From Microtetraspora malaysiensis (GTDB lineage: Bacteria > Actinomycetota > Actinomycetes > Streptosporangiales > Streptosporangiaceae), in assembly GCF_001528665.1 (NCBI RefSeq), contig NZ_BBYJ01000024.1, forward strand, positions 138,093 to 202,092: a stretch of DNA of 64,000 nt, given 5' to 3'. The position numbers and the translations under genes are program-made. The first letter of the stretch is position 1. Each line of letters begins with the position of its first letter. Shown here one piece after another: positions 8,365 through 17,153 of this stretch. The notes under the pieces were generated by a model that saw only the letters and a list, made by a program, of their open reading frames with translations, had not been told where the DNA came from and searched no databases.

Positions 8365-9906
8365 GTGGACAAGCACAACGCAACGCTGGAGAACGGTCCC
8401 GACGGGCCATCGCGTGCCGGAAAGCCCACCCGGGTGGACCGTGGCGACCGGCCGGGCGGCGCCCGTGCCGGCGCGGGCCGACGCCGCGTCCACCGGCCTG
8501 CCGGCCGGCGCGTGTCCTCGCGGCGAATCCTGCGCTGGTCGGCGGCCCTCGCCGCCGCGGTGCTGCTGCCGACCGTAGGTGCGGCCTATCTGGGCTACAC
8601 CCAGCTGTCCGGCAACATCACCCACGAGAAGGTCACCGACCGCCTCGGCACGGTGCGGCCGCCCAAATACACCAAGGCCCTCAACATCCTGCTCATCGGC
8701 TCCGACACCCGCGCCGGGGAGAACGCGCAGTTCGGGCACACCGCCGGCGCCCGCTCGGACACCATCATCCTGCTGCACATATCGCCACGCCGCGACGGCG
8801 CCACCGCGATCAGCTTCCCCCGTGACCTCATGGTGGACGCCCCGGCGTGCACCACGGCCACCGGCGCGGCCGTCCCGCCCACTCTGGAAATGATCAATGC
8901 CACGTTCAGCGCGGGCGGCGCGGCGTGCACCTGGAAGACGATCGAGTCCGTCACCGGCATCCGCATCGATCACTTCATGCAGATCGACTTCACGGGATTC
9001 AAGAGAATGGTCGACGCGCTGGGAGGGGTGGAGGTGTGCCTGCCCGAGGCGGTGAACGATCCCAAGTCTCACCTGGAACTGGCCGCCGGGCGCCACACCG
9101 TCACCGGCAACACCGCGCTCGCCTACGTGCGCACCCGCTACGCGCTCGGCGACGGGTCCGATCTCGGCCGCATCAGGCGCCAGCAGCTGTTCATGGCCGC
9201 CATGGTCCGCAAAGCCACAAGCACCGGCCTGATCACCAGCCCCGTCCGCCTCTACAAATTCCTCAACGCCGCGACCAAGTCCCTCACCACCGACGACGAC
9301 CTGGATCTGGGCACCCTGCGCACGATCGCCGACAGCGTCCGGGGCATGAGCACGGGCCAGGTCCGCTTCCTCACCGTCCCCAACCACTACTGGGAGGTCG
9401 ACCCCAACCGGGTCGCGCTCACCCAGCCCCAAGCCGCCCAGCTGTTCACCGCCGTCAGCAAGGACACGCGCGCTCCCGCCGCGAACCCGTCGAACTCCGC
9501 ATCACCCGGGTCGACCACCCCCACCCGGGCGACGGTCTCGGTCCGTGTGGTCAACGGCAGCGGGCGCGCCGGCCTGGCCCGTCGGGTCACCGCCCGGCTC
9601 CGGAACCTGGGATTCACCCGGGCCGTCGTCGCCACCGCGCCGACATCCGCCTCTCGCACCGCGATCCGCACCACCATGGCCGGCCAGGCGGCGACGCGGG
9701 TCCTGGCCGGAGCGCTCACCCGCTCCCCCGCCCTCACGCGCGAGGTCGGCACCGGCAGGACTCTCACGCTGGTGCTCGGCGACGACTGGGCCGCCGCGCC
9801 CGGCCGGCGGGGGATCCGGCTCCGCGATGCCGCGTCCGGCGGCATCATCCGGGCCTCGACGCTCTCCTCCGGGGTGACGGCCAGGACCGGCGCCTGCCAC
9901 GCCTGA
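8365..9906 (+). CDS. LytR-CpsA-Psr (LCP) family wall-polymer ligase
   Basis: 513 residues. LCP proteins transfer lipid-linked glycopolymers onto peptidoglycan outside the membrane. The order is a basic cytoplasmic tail, one membrane helix near residues 55-75 (RILRWSAALAAAVLLPTVG), then the LCP catalytic domain with NILLIGSDTRAGE, GARSDTIILLH, ISFPRDLMVD and, further on, TALAYVRTRYALGDGSDLGR carrying the conserved arginines. A LytR_C domain (VSVRVVNGSGRAGLARRV) follows near the C-terminus after a Ser/Thr/Pro linker. GTG 8365 is preferred over the in-frame GTG at 8359 because GAGAGGG lies eight bases upstream. It sits 49 bases after the exchanger and may be cotranscribed. Confidence 0.9.
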   Translation: MDKHNATLENGPDGPSRAGKPTRVDRGDRPGGARAGAGRRRVHRPAGRRVSSRRILRWSAALAAAVLLPTVGAAYLGYTQLSGNITHEKVTDRLGTVRPPKYTKALNILLIGSDTRAGENAQFGHTAGARSDTIILLHISPRRDGATAISFPRDLMVDAPACTTATGAAVPPTLEMINATFSAGGAACTWKTIESVTGIRIDHFMQIDFTGFKRMVDALGGVEVCLPEAVNDPKSHLELAAGRHTVTGNTALAYVRTRYALGDGSDLGRIRRQQLFMAAMVRKATSTGLITSPVRLYKFLNAATKSLTTDDDLDLGTLRTIADSVRGMSTGQVRFLTVPNHYWEVDPNRVALTQPQAAQLFTAVSKDTRAPAANPSNSASPGSTTPTRATVSVRVVNGSGRAGLARRVTARLRNLGFTRAVVATAPTSASRTAIRTTMAGQAATRVLAGALTRSPALTREVGTGRTLTLVLGDDWAAAPGRRGIRLRDAASGGIIRASTLSSGVTARTGACHA

Positions 9907-9943
9907 GCGCGCAGGCCCGCGAGTCCGAACCTGGGCCGGAGCG

Positions 9944-9969
9944 CGGCCGCCCGCTTACGCGGGCGGCCG
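9944..9969. terminator. bidirectional terminator hairpin
   Basis: CGGCCGCCCGC (9944-9954) and GCGGGCGGCCG (9959-9969) form a perfect 11-bp stem with a TTAC loop. It lies between the convergent LCP and OmpA-domain genes. There is no U-tract, which is usual for high-GC actinobacterial terminators. Confidence 0.75.
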
Positions 9970-10008
9970 ACTCCGCGCCGGACGATGCGGGTTCACCGGC
10001 GGCCGGCG

Positions 10009-11574
10009 CTACTGGACCGGCACCTCCAACTCCCGGAAGTTTGCGATCTTGACGTTCAGCGCGGCCGCGTCTTCGGGCAGTGCGAACAGGTCCCAGAACT
10101 CCTTCGCCTGACCCGGCCCGAACTTCTCGGTGCTCAACCGCACTCCGGACAAGTCGCTGCACGCGCAGTAGGAGTCGACACGGCCGTCGTCGGTAGGCGT
10201 CTGGAGGCGTCCGGGCAGGTACTGGCGCCTCGCCTTCACATCGGTCAACGTGACGTTGGCGGCGGCCTGGTGCCGGAACGACATCCAATCCCGCGAGTGG
10301 TGCAGTTCGTTGAACCAGGCCGCGCGGTCGCCCTCGTTGGTGATGCGGAACGTGAGCATGCCGAGGCCGTCCGGCAGCCGCCGCAGGCCGGTCACCTCCA
10401 TGGAGATCGGCTGACCGCCCGCCTTTCCGGTGCTCTTCAGCCCGGCCCCGCCCGGGGTGGCCGAGGTCGAGGAGGTGGCGGCCCGCTCGGTCTCGACGGC
10501 CTGCGGCCGGGCGAACGTCACCGTGACCCGGCGGTTGCGCCGCCTGCCCTCCTCGGAGTCGTTGCTGTAGAGCGGACGGCGCGAGCCGTACCCCTTGGCT
10601 TCGAACCCGACGCCCTTCCGGGTGATGAGCGCGGACAGCGCCCGCTGTACGGCCTGGGCGCGGGAGGCGGAAAGCGGCTCGTTGATGGCGTCGGTGCCGG
10701 AGGAGTCCGCATGCCCCTCCACCTTCACCGCGGGCCCGGCCGAGGAATCGATCAGCTTCGCGGTGCGGGCCAGGGTCGCCTTGGCCTTCGGGGTGAGCGT
10801 GGCCTTGTTCACCGCGAACAGTACGTCCGAGGAGAGGTTCACGTGGAGGTCCTTGCCGTCGTCCGCCGTCTCGTCGGACCGGTCAAGCGCTTCGGATGGC
10901 GTCACGACCTCGCGCATCACGGTCGTGACGGGTTCGGCATCGGGGTCGGGGATGAGCATGCCGGGAGGGGTGACGGGTGGCTCGTCGCTGATCGGCACAT
11001 CCGGCATCGGGGGGCCGACAGGAGTGACCACCGTGGTGGTGGCGGCGGTGCCGGTGGGGGCGGGCATGACCGCGTACAGCGCCAGCGATGCTCCGGGGGC
11101 GATGAAGTAGTCGAGGCCGTCACGTTCCTGGTCACTGCACAGGCAGGGGGAGTCGGAGTCGGTCGGCTTGTAGGGCAGGATCCAGGTGCGGGCGGCGGCG
11201 TCGAGCACACCGATGCCCGACGCCCACTGGATCTTCCCCAGCGGGCGCGTCAGGTCACCCATCTCGCCGGTCCAGGTCAGCTTCTTGGTGCCTGTGTTGG
11301 TGAGCCTGAGCTGCACGACCAGGTGCTTGCCCTTGACCCTGTTCAGTCCGACGGCCTCAACCTTGAGCTCCGGGTTCATGGTGCTGCGCGTCTCGGCCAG
11401 CGCGGGCTGCGGTGCCGGCTCGGACGCGTCGGGAGCGGCTGAGGCCGCGGTCGCCGCCGCGCTGCCGGAGGATGTAGGGGGCGGCGCGGAGTTCGGTGGC
11501 GCGACGTCCCCCGCTCCCCCACAGGCCGACAGCATGAACAGTGCCAAGAACGGTGCAGCAGTTCTAAAACTCAC
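10009..11574 (-). CDS. OmpA-domain lipoprotein
   Basis: 521 residues. A short signal sequence ends in the lipobox LSAC with Cys18, predicting a lipid-anchored surface protein. A Ser/Ala/Pro-rich linker leads to a beta-rich domain (about 60-200). An OmpA_C-type peptidoglycan-binding domain follows, with SSDVLFAVNKATLTPKAKAT, the loop VEGHADSSGTDAINEPLS and KGYGSRRPLYSNDSEEGRRR; it ends in RRNRRV. A further C-terminal domain resembles the N-terminal one: both carry a paired-cysteine motif (PCLCSDQERDG and YCACSDLSGV), suggesting an internal duplication flanking the OmpA domain. The GTG at 11574 places the signal peptide at the very N-terminus; an ATG 17 codons upstream is possible. Likely a wall-associated structural protein. 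Confidence 0.8.
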   Translation of the reverse strand: MSFRTAAPFLALFMLSACGGAGDVAPPNSAPPPTSSGSAAATAASAAPDASEPAPQPALAETRSTMNPELKVEAVGLNRVKGKHLVVQLRLTNTGTKKLTWTGEMGDLTRPLGKIQWASGIGVLDAAARTWILPYKPTDSDSPCLCSDQERDGLDYFIAPGASLALYAVMPAPTGTAATTTVVTPVGPPMPDVPISDEPPVTPPGMLIPDPDAEPVTTVMREVVTPSEALDRSDETADDGKDLHVNLSSDVLFAVNKATLTPKAKATLARTAKLIDSSAGPAVKVEGHADSSGTDAINEPLSASRAQAVQRALSALITRKGVGFEAKGYGSRRPLYSNDSEEGRRRNRRVTVTFARPQAVETERAATSSTSATPGGAGLKSTGKAGGQPISMEVTGLRRLPDGLGMLTFRITNEGDRAAWFNELHHSRDWMSFRHQAAANVTLTDVKARRQYLPGRLQTPTDDGRVDSYCACSDLSGVRLSTEKFGPGQAKEFWDLFALPEDAAALNVKIANFRELEVPVQ

Positions 11575-11636
11575 CCGGTCAATACTGCCTGACCTTGGGC
11601 CGGGGGCCACCGTCGAGGCGATCATTCAATGACGGA

Positions 11637-11665
11637 GGCCCAGGTCGGCTGTGTCGACCTGGGCC
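11637..11665 (-). terminator. terminator hairpin
   Basis: GGCCCAGGTCG (11637-11647) pairs exactly with CGACCTGGGCC (11655-11665) around a 7-base loop. It lies just downstream of the small secreted-protein gene on the minus strand and just upstream of the OmpA lipoprotein gene, so it probably separates their transcripts. Confidence 0.65.
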
Positions 11666-11788
11666 TTCTCGCTGGTGCGCCGCCATGGCCCCGCATCCGA
11701 CCCGCTGACACGGTGGCCGGCCCTGGGCATTCCGGGTCGGCCTCATCGGGATGGCGCGACCCGCGTACCATCCCGGCCGGCCGCTCAA

Positions 11789-12226
11789 TCAGGGCGTGTA
11801 GACCTGGGAGATCTTCACGATCCGCTTGCTGGAGTCGAACCACACGTAGAAGCCCATCCTCCTGGCGGAGGACGGCTTCAGGTGCGTACGCAGCCATTCG
11901 TAGCTCACCCGCTTGGAGGCCGAGCCGTGCGCCAGGATGTTGACGTAGAGCTTGGCCTTCGGGGCGACCTTGTAGTCGCTCCACTTGCCGGTCCGCTTCC
12001 AGCTCCACGCCTCGAATTCGGGGTTCGGCCAGATCTTGCCCATGGCGAAGCTCAGATACCCATCTTTGGCGGGGGCGAGGAAACCGAACCGCTTGGCCGT
12101 CGTCGCCGTAGCCGTGGCCGTGGCTTCGGTTGGGGCTGTGGTTGTGGTTGTGGCCGCGGCGGTGGCCGCCTCAGCGGGAGCGGCCACCGCCAGGGCGAGG
12201 ATCACCCCGAGGAAGAGTCTTCTCAT
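11789..12226 (-). CDS. small secreted protein of unknown function
   Basis: 145 residues. The N-terminus MRRLFLGVILALAVAAPAEA is a standard signal peptide with an Ala-X-Ala cleavage site. A low-complexity Thr/Ala stretch of about 30 residues follows. The compact remainder is rich in aromatic and basic residues (YLSFAMGKIWPNPEFEAWSW, RMGFYVWFDSSKRIVKISQV). It has no cysteines and no motif I recognise. The ATG at 12226 was chosen because it begins the signal peptide; there is no strong ribosome-binding site. It is 60 bases downstream of the alpha/beta hydrolase gene on the same strand. Confidence 0.7.
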   Translation of the reverse strand: MRRLFLGVILALAVAAPAEAATAAATTTTTAPTEATATATATTAKRFGFLAPAKDGYLSFAMGKIWPNPEFEAWSWKRTGKWSDYKVAPKAKLYVNILAHGSASKRVSYEWLRTHLKPSSARRMGFYVWFDSSKRIVKISQVYTP

Positions 12227-12285
12227 AAGGGAACAAGTATCGCGATCTCCCGGCGCTCGCCAAGACGCCCACATCGCCTCGGCAC

Positions 12286-13137
12286 CTACTCGCCGGAGGG
12301 GGTGTGGTCGCCGTTCAGGAGCCAGTCCAGGGTGGCCGGGGTCGCGTCGAAGTGACCCGCGTGGCCCGCGTCGGGCTGAACGAGCAATGTCGCGGTCGGG
12401 ATACGAGCGCCGAGCCAGCGAGCGTGCGCGACCGGTACGACCGGGTCGAGTTCACCGTGCCACAGCCGTACCGGCACAGTGATGGTCGTGGGCGCGAAAC
12501 CCCACGGGCTCCCGAACAGAGCCATGACGTCGTCGACCCAGCCCTCGATGCCGGGGCGGACCGCTTCGGCGTACGCGGCCGTGAGCATGGCACTGATCTC
12601 GGGACGGGTGAGAACGGCGGCCTCGGTCGCGGGCAGCTGCGGCGGGCCGGACGAGTTCGTCCCCAGGTGGGCCGCCATCGCCTCGCGGTCCTGCAGGGCG
12701 ACGGCGGCGCTGCGGATGTTGCCGTCCATCATCCCGGCGGTCCAGTCGAGTCCCCCGGCGTCGCGCGGCGCCAGCGCGGCAAGCGAGGCCACCCGGGTGA
12801 CGCGGTCGGGGTGACGAGCCGCGAACGCCAACGCGTGCGGGCCGCCGCCCGAGACTCCGTAGACGGCGAAGCGGTTAAGGCCGAGGGCGTCGGCGACGGC
12901 GGCGACATCGTCGGCGCCGTCCACCACGCGGCGTCCGGGCCTCGGGGTGGAGCCGCCGAACCCCGGCCGGTCAAAGGTGATCAGCCGGATACCGCGCTCA
13001 GTGAACACGGAGTCGTCCGGGTGGCGAGCCAGCCGTCCCATCGGACTTCCGTGCAGGTAGAACACAGGGGTGCCGTCCGGGACGCCCCATTCCTCCACCG
13101 CGAGGAGTCGGCCGTCCGTCGTGCCTATTTCACGCAT
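12286..13137 (-). CDS. alpha/beta hydrolase
   Basis: 283 residues with the full alpha/beta hydrolase core. The oxyanion region is FYLHGSPMGRL, strand 4 gives LITFDRPGFGGS, the nucleophile elbow is YGVSGGGPHAL (Ser near residue 96), the acid is in LWHGELDPVVPV and the catalytic His in PDAGHAGHF. There is no signal peptide, so it is cytoplasmic. Proteins of this pattern act on esters, lactones or epoxides; the substrate cannot be inferred. It stands alone on the minus strand beside the ohr fragment, which is transcribed the other way. Confidence 0.85.
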   Translation of the reverse strand: MREIGTTDGRLLAVEEWGVPDGTPVFYLHGSPMGRLARHPDDSVFTERGIRLITFDRPGFGGSTPRPGRRVVDGADDVAAVADALGLNRFAVYGVSGGGPHALAFAARHPDRVTRVASLAALAPRDAGGLDWTAGMMDGNIRSAAVALQDREAMAAHLGTNSSGPPQLPATEAAVLTRPEISAMLTAAYAEAVRPGIEGWVDDVMALFGSPWGFAPTTITVPVRLWHGELDPVVPVAHARWLGARIPTATLLVQPDAGHAGHFDATPATLDWLLNGDHTPSGE

Positions 13138-13166
13138 GCCGGGAATCTACCGCCCAGATAGACAGC

Positions 13167-13358
13167 GTGATCATGGTTTCATTTCGGGCGAAACCAGTGG
13201 AGCTCAGTCAGACAGCCCAAGGATTCGACGACCCCGCCCAGGCCGCCGACCTGGTACAGGTGGCTCATCAGGTGTGCCCCTCCTCCAACGCCACCCGCGG
13301 CAACATCGAGGTCGTACTGGTGGTCAACGGCATACAGCTGTGGCACGCCGCCGCGTGA
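13167..13358 (+). pseudogene. organic hydroperoxide resistance (Ohr/OsmC) C-terminal fragment
   Basis: The last ~45 codons give AADLVQVAHQVCPSSNATRG followed by NIEVVLVVNG, matching the end of Ohr proteins, which reduce organic hydroperoxides through two cysteines. The C-terminal cysteine (VCP) is kept, with Ser-Ser where Tyr-Ser is usual. The first ~95 residues of a normal ~140-residue Ohr, including the other cysteine, are absent, and the upstream codons do not resemble the family. The fragment is presumably a deletion remnant. A strong terminator that would have served it remains at 13351. Confidence 0.65.
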
Positions 13359-13395
13359 TGGGCGCCCTCTCATAACAAGGGCTCCCATCACGCGG
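13351..13395. terminator. very strong bidirectional terminator
   Basis: CCGCGTGATGGGCGCCCT (13351-13368) and AGGGCTCCCATCACGCGG (13378-13395) pair at 17 of 18 positions around a 9-base loop. It overlaps the end of the ohr fragment and precedes the stop of the convergent reductase gene. Confidence 0.85.
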
Positions 13396-13413
13396 TTCGT
13401 CGATTGGCCCCGG

Positions 13414-14250
13414 TCAGTTCCAGTGGCCCGCGGCGGCGGTCTCGGCGACATAGTCCTCGAACGGCCTGGGTGGCCGGCCGAGAGCGCGTTCCACACCGTC
13501 CGAGACCGCGGAACCCCGGCCGTCGCGGATCTCCACGAGGAGACCGGTGAGCCGTCGAGCGACGTCGGCCGGGACGCCGTTGGCCACTTGACGCTCGACG
13601 AAGACGTCGGGGTCGACGTCGACATGACGGATCGTGCGCCCGGCGGCCTTGCCGATGAGGTCGGCCGCCGCGCCGAAGCTGATCGCCCGCGGGCCGGTGA
13701 GCTGGTAGATCTGGCCGCTGTGGCGGTCTTCGGTCAGCGCGGACGCGGCCACCTCGGCGATGTCCTCGGCGTCGACGAACGGCGTGCGGCCGTCACCGGT
13801 GGGCAGGGACAAGGCCCCGGCGAGGACCCCCGCCCGCCAGAAGCTCTCACTGAAGTTCTGCGCGAACCAGTCCGGTCGCAGGATGGTCCAGTCGACGCCG
13901 GAGCCGCGCACGGCCTGCTCGGCGGGCTTGAGGGGATGACTGTCGTCGGCCTCGCCGACGCCGTAGGCCGACAGCAACACCAGCCGCCGCACGCCCGCGG
14001 CGACCGCTTCGGCCACGAACCTGGGGATGCGCGCATGGTGGTCGACACTCGCCCGCAGGTCGGGCTCCATGACGTAGGCGGCGGTGACGCCGTCGAGCGC
14101 GGGCGCCCACGTCGTCGGGTCGCCCAGGTCGAAGGGGATGTCACCGGCGGTGCGGGAGGCCGTCCGTACCGGCCGTCCGGCGTCCAGGAGACGCCGGACG
14201 ATGCGGCGACCGGTCTTGCCGGTGCCGCCGAGGATGAGGATGTTCTTCAT
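13414..14250 (-). CDS. NAD(P)H-binding NmrA-like oxidoreductase
   Basis: 278 residues of the atypical short-chain dehydrogenase (NmrA/HSCARG-like) group. The N-terminus ILILGGTGKTGRRIVRRLL carries the GGxGxxG dinucleotide-binding loop. Later landmarks are RRLVLLSAYGVGE, DWTILRPDWFAQNFSES and FVDAEDIAEVAASALTED. Some relatives reduce quinones or sense NADPH, so the reaction is uncertain. The ATG at 14250 follows GGAATGA poorly but begins the conserved strand. It diverges from an AraC regulator at 14324 that probably controls it. A close relative in the same arrangement sits at 21646-22473. Confidence 0.85.
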   Translation of the reverse strand: MKNILILGGTGKTGRRIVRRLLDAGRPVRTASRTAGDIPFDLGDPTTWAPALDGVTAAYVMEPDLRASVDHHARIPRFVAEAVAAGVRRLVLLSAYGVGEADDSHPLKPAEQAVRGSGVDWTILRPDWFAQNFSESFWRAGVLAGALSLPTGDGRTPFVDAEDIAEVAASALTEDRHSGQIYQLTGPRAISFGAAADLIGKAAGRTIRHVDVDPDVFVERQVANGVPADVARRLTGLLVEIRDGRGSAVSDGVERALGRPPRPFEDYVAETAAAGHWN

Positions 14251-14277
14251 TCCATTCAGGGAACTCCAGAATTCGAA

Positions 14278-14319
14278 GACGATCCATGGGAGAACGTCCG
14301 GCGTACATTTGTGATCGTC
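14278..14319. promoter_or_regulatory. candidate divergent operator
   Basis: The 73-base gap between the divergent reductase and AraC genes contains the inverted pair GACGATC (14278-14284) and GATCGTC (14313-14319). This is the natural place for AraC half-sites and for both promoters, but the evidence is positional. Confidence 0.3.
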
Positions 14320-14323
14320 TACC

Positions 14324-15274
14324 GTGAACGGAGTGGACGTCCTGAGCGATCTGCTGCACCGGGCCCGAGCCCAAACCGCGCTGGTCCGGCAGTTGGTCCA
14401 GCGCCCGCCATGGTCGCTGACCTTCGCCGACGCTCCTCCGCTCACGGTCGTGACCACCCTCGGCGGCCACGCCTCGATCCGGCTGGACGACGACGCCGCG
14501 TCCGTGCGCCTTGCCGCCGGTGACATCGCCCTCATCAGCGCCACCGGCCGGTACACGATCGCCGACCCTCCGTCGGCCCCGCCCCAGATCGTGATTCAGG
14601 GGCAGCAGAAATACGTCGTCGGCGGACGCGAGGAGGCGGCAGAGGTGCACCGGAGTCTGGCCCCCCGCACCTACGGCGACGGTCTACCCGGGGCCACGAT
14701 CATGATCCGGGGCGCCTACGAGCTCCGCGGCGACGTGGGCAACCGCCTACTGGACATGCTTCCGCCGCTGGCGGTCGTGCCCGCCGGGCCGCGGACCCGG
14801 GCAGCGCTGGATCTGCTCGCCGCCGAGGTCGCCGGTGACGAACCCGGCCAGGACGCCGTCCTCGACCGGCTGCTGGATCTCGTGCTCGTGCTGGCGTTGC
14901 GAGCCTGGTGCGCCAGGCCGGAGTCGGAACTGCCCGCCTGGCATCGGGCGCTGGCCGATCCCGCCATCGGCGACGCGCTACGGCATCTGCACGAGGATCC
15001 CGCCCATCGCTGGACGGTCGCGGCGCTGGCCGCCAAGGTCGGCATGTCCCGCGCCGCTTTCGCCGCACGCTTCACCAGCCTGGTTGGCGAGCCCCCGCTC
15101 ACCTACCTCACCAGCTGGCGGATGACCTTGGCGGCGGACCTGCTCCGTGACACCGAGGCGACCGTCGCCGCCGTGGCCCGCACGGTCGGGTACGAGGACG
15201 CCTTCGCCTTCAGCGTGGCGTTCAAGCGCGCCCGCGGCGTCAGCCCCTCGGTCTGGCGCCGCCGGCCGCACTGA
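14324..15274 (+). CDS. AraC family transcriptional regulator with cupin sensor
   Basis: 316 residues. The N-terminal two thirds is an AraC-binding cupin (SLTFADAPPLTVVTTLGGHA, then AAGDIALISATGRYTI), followed by a helical linker. Two helix-turn-helix motifs close the protein: TVAALAAKVGMSRAAFAARF and VAAVARTVGYEDAFAFSVAF, with the usual FKRARGVSPSVWRRR ending. The GTG at 14324 begins the conserved DVLSDLL stretch. The gene diverges from the NmrA-like reductase, its probable target. It is paralogous to the regulator at 23164-24105, sharing segments such as DEPGQDAVLDRLLDLVLV. Confidence 0.9.
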   Translation: MNGVDVLSDLLHRARAQTALVRQLVQRPPWSLTFADAPPLTVVTTLGGHASIRLDDDAASVRLAAGDIALISATGRYTIADPPSAPPQIVIQGQQKYVVGGREEAAEVHRSLAPRTYGDGLPGATIMIRGAYELRGDVGNRLLDMLPPLAVVPAGPRTRAALDLLAAEVAGDEPGQDAVLDRLLDLVLVLALRAWCARPESELPAWHRALADPAIGDALRHLHEDPAHRWTVAALAAKVGMSRAAFAARFTSLVGEPPLTYLTSWRMTLAADLLRDTEATVAAVARTVGYEDAFAFSVAFKRARGVSPSVWRRRPH

Positions 15275-15500
15275 TCCCGGCGCCGCGTTCCGACCCGGGT
15301 CGTCCTACACGTCCGATCGAATGAGACGCCCGGGCCAGGCGGTTCATCGAACGCCCCAATGCCCTGTCGCACACACTGCCCGGCCAGGACTTCATCAAAA
15401 GACACAGCGCCACAAAAGCGACAATTGGTGCCATTAATACCCTCCAGCATTTCGGGCCGCACACTGCTAAAAATAGGGACCAAGGGAGTAAGCTGACCGA

Positions 15501-15758
15501 ATGATCATCAGGGGCGCCGAGGATCAGGATTGGGCGGACATTTACCCCTTTTACGCTGCCTTCATGGCGGAAGGGCGGACATATCCATTTCCCGAGGACC
15601 AGACCCTCGGAGAGGCCCGGCCGTGGTGGATGGAACAGGCGCCCGCCCACCTGTGGCGTTCCCTCGGCTTCGAGGTGATCGGGACCGTTCCCGAGGCGTT
15701 CGACCACCCGGATGACGGCCTCTTCGGCCTGCACGTCATGTACCAGCGCCCGAAATGA
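15501..15758 (+). pseudogene. internally deleted GNAT acetyltransferase
   Basis: The 85 codons join the start and the end of a GNAT N-acetyltransferase without its middle. Residues 1-45 (MIIRGAEDQDWADIYPFYAA, then GRTYPFPED) match the family N-terminus. From about residue 49 the text jumps to HLWRSLGFEVIGTVPEAFDH and ends in LHVMYQRPK, the normal C-terminus. A complete protein is about 165-170 residues; the missing ~80 hold the acetyl-CoA-binding motif. The junction is in frame, so a protein could be made, but it cannot bind acetyl-CoA. A ribosome-binding site AAGGGAG precedes the ATG. Confidence 0.75.
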
Positions 15759-15887
15759 CAGTCACCCCGTCGCACGGCCCGCCCGAGCCGGCGGCCGGGG
15801 TTTGTGCGGCGGCACACTCACCCGACATCGCCGGCACCGTGCGCATGTGCCGGTAGCCGGCGAGATCCAAGAAGGGGAAACGGAAGA

Positions 15888-17153
15888 GTGCAGTTATCGC
15901 GGAGCGGCCAGAAGATGTCCGATATGTCGGGCCTTCGCGCCATCATGGAGGACGTCGCGACTTCCACCGCCGTGGACGCGTCCGACTGGCTGAACCTGAG
16001 CATCGGCAACCCTGCCACGATCAAGGAGGTCATCGACGCCTGGAGCAGCCTGACCGCGACCGTCGCGGCAGAGGACTTCACCGCGACGAGCAGCCGGTAC
16101 GGGCCTTCGCGCGGCATGCCCGCCTTGGTCGAGGAGATCGTCCGCTCTTTCAACGCCCGCTACGGCTGGGACATCACGGCGGACAATGTCGTAGTGGGCC
16201 CGGGCAGCCAGATGCTCTTCTTCATCGCCACCGCCCTGTTCGCGGGCCCGGCCGGGGAGGACTCGTTCCGGCGTGTCGTCCTGCCCATGACGCCGGACTA
16301 CGCCGGCTACATGGGATTGTCCCTGGAGCCGGACGGCGTGGCCGGCATCGCCCCCGAAGTCGAGCTGACCGGCGACCGATCCTTTCGTTACGCCTTCGAC
16401 TTCGAGGCACTGGAGCGGTGCCCCGATATCGGCATGCTCCTCCTGTCCAGCCCGAGCAATCCAACCGGCCGGAGTATCGACGGCGACGAGCTGACCCGGC
16501 TGATCGACGTGGCACGGCGGCGTGACGTACCGCTGATCGTCGACCACGCCTACGGCGCCCCATTCCCACTCGTCGCGGCCTCAGAAGTGGCGCCGCGGTG
16601 GGACGATCACGTGATCAACTGCTTCACCTTGTCCAAGGCGGGCCTGCCTGCCGAACGCATCGGTTTCGCGATCGGACCACGCCATTACATCCAGTCGATG
16701 GTGTCGTTCATGGCCAACTCTGTCCTGCACGCCCCGCAGCTCATGCAACTGGTGGCGGCCAGGGCACTGTCCTCCGGGCTGCTGGACTCGCTCGCCTCCT
16801 CGGTGATCCGCCCGTTCTACCGGGACCGCCGCAACTATGTGGAGCGCCTGCTGACCGATCTCCTGCCTGATTCGATCAACTGGCGGCTGCACGCGGGAGA
16901 AGGCGGGATGTTCTGCTGGCTATGGATCGATCACGACTGGTTCGATGACATGGCCTTGTACCAGCTGATGAAGACGAAGAAGGTGTTCATCGTGCCCGGT
17001 CGCCACTTCTTCGTGAATCCGCTCTCGATGGCCCCCGAGGCGACCTACGCCACACGGTGTTTCCGGATCAGTCTCACCCCGGACGAGCACGTGATCGAGG
17101 AGGGAGTGGCGAGGATCGCCGAAGGCCTCTTGGAGCTGCGCGGCACTTCCTGA
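15888..17153 (+). CDS. avtA: valine-pyruvate aminotransferase (AvtA-like)
   Basis: 421 residues, close to the 417 of Escherichia coli AvtA, a PLP enzyme exchanging amino groups among valine, alanine and their keto acids. N-terminal SRSGQKMSDMSGLRAIMEDV matches the AvtA opening. LNLSIGNPATI, VVVGPGSQMLFFIATALFAG, SSPSNPTGR, VDHAYGAPFPL and NCFTLSKAGLPAERIGFAIG (with the PLP lysine in SKAG) are in the expected order. An arginine in TRCFRISL would hold the substrate carboxylate. The GTG at 15888 is supported by GAAGGGG ten bases upstream and by homology at the first residues. No other branched-chain biosynthesis genes are adjacent. Confidence 0.85.
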   Translation: MQLSRSGQKMSDMSGLRAIMEDVATSTAVDASDWLNLSIGNPATIKEVIDAWSSLTATVAAEDFTATSSRYGPSRGMPALVEEIVRSFNARYGWDITADNVVVGPGSQMLFFIATALFAGPAGEDSFRRVVLPMTPDYAGYMGLSLEPDGVAGIAPEVELTGDRSFRYAFDFEALERCPDIGMLLLSSPSNPTGRSIDGDELTRLIDVARRRDVPLIVDHAYGAPFPLVAASEVAPRWDDHVINCFTLSKAGLPAERIGFAIGPRHYIQSMVSFMANSVLHAPQLMQLVAARALSSGLLDSLASSVIRPFYRDRRNYVERLLTDLLPDSINWRLHAGEGGMFCWLWIDHDWFDDMALYQLMKTKKVFIVPGRHFFVNPLSMAPEATYATRCFRISLTPDEHVIEEGVARIAEGLLELRGTS

